Assembly (NCBI GenBank): GCA_003133005.1
Contig: PKZI01000066.1
Span: 5,109 to 11,642 of the forward strand
From: Acidimicrobiaceae bacterium
GTDB taxonomy: Bacteria > Actinomycetota > Acidimicrobiia > Acidimicrobiales > RAAP-2
DNA length: 6,534 nucleotides
Direction of reading: 5' to 3'
A program made the position numbers and the translations under genes. Positions 6,356 to 6,534 of the stretch are shown here, in pieces; the stretch's first letter is position 1, and each line of letters opens with the position of its first letter. Under the pieces are notes generated by a model that ran no database searches, was not told the DNA's origin, and saw only the letters and a program-made list of their open reading frames with translations.

Positions 6356-6534
6356 GTGACGTCGACCTACCTGGTGACCGTGAGCGGACCGGACCGCGTG
6401 GGCGTGGGAGCCGAACTCTTCGCCGCGCTCGCCGCCCTTGACACTGTGGGTGCCACGTTGACCGACGTGGCGCAGATAACCATCCGCGGCGCGCTGGTGC
6501 TGTGCACCGAGGTGTCCGTGAACGACAATGTCAC
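6356..6534 (+). CDS. serB: Phosphoserine phosphatase SerB, N-terminal ACT domain (partial)
   Basis: SerB removes phosphate from L-phosphoserine in the last step of serine synthesis. Only the first 59 codons are in the window. They form the start of an ACT domain: a YLVTVSGPDRVGVGAELF strand-turn-helix (residues 5-22), then TLTDVAQITIRGALVLCTEV (38-57). The GPDR-x-GV turn and the D-V-x-Q-x-x-I-R-G segment resemble the N-terminal ACT repeat of actinobacterial SerB2 proteins, in which two ACT domains precede a HAD phosphatase and serine acts as effector. The phosphatase half is outside the window, so another ACT protein such as a stand-alone regulatory ACT domain remains possible. The GTG start is fixed by the in-frame TAA at 6344-6346. 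Whether it is read through from the exporter gene or uses its own promoter is unresolved. Confidence 0.75.
   Translation, partial: MTSTYLVTVSGPDRVGVGAELFAALAALDTVGATLTDVAQITIRGALVLCTEVSVNDNV

Overview
The window looks like a piece of an actinobacterial chromosome, possibly from the class Acidimicrobiia. The class is an inference from gene content and style, not proven. Support comes from moderately GC-rich DNA, an actinobacterial-type RecA sequence, an ACT-domain SerB start, and short intergenic gaps. None of the five visible gene starts has a Shine-Dalgarno sequence. Four of them have a TANNNT hexamer 6-7 nt upstream, the arrangement of leaderless actinobacterial genes.

Region 1 (1-1746, +) is the 3' part of recA, interrupted in frame by a 362-residue intein (211-1296). 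The intein has complete splicing-motif residues and a LAGLIDADG homing endonuclease. It sits inside DNA-binding loop L2 of RecA, and from memory this is the site used by the Mycobacterium leprae RecA intein, not the M. tuberculosis one. The intein is visibly poorer in GC than the exteins, as expected of a mobile element.

Region 2 (1821-2873, +) encodes a cytoplasmic S66-family serine peptidase (LD-carboxypeptidase, closest by pattern to the MccF-like branch) with all three catalytic residues. It occupies the place immediately after recA where many bacteria carry recX. Its end faces that of the next gene across 15 bp.

Region 3 (2889-4334, -) encodes a type I Baeyer-Villiger / flavin-containing monooxygenase. 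A 57-bp divergent intergenic region separates it from the next pair and carries back-to-back TAGCGT hexamers.

Region 4 (4392-6325, +) is a two-gene unit: a left-handed beta-helix (hexapeptide) acyltransferase and, 5 bp later, an EntS-like major facilitator exporter. Region 5 (6356 to the end, +) is the ACT-domain start of a SerB-type phosphoserine phosphatase, cut by the window edge.

No RNA genes, CRISPR arrays, insertion sequences or attachment sites were recognised, and no gene-free stretch exceeds 80 bases. The main points of interest are the RecA L2 intein and the repeated leaderless promoter architecture. I see no clearly new multi-gene system. The peptidase, monooxygenase, acyltransferase and exporter could share a small-molecule or peptide substrate, but that is speculation.
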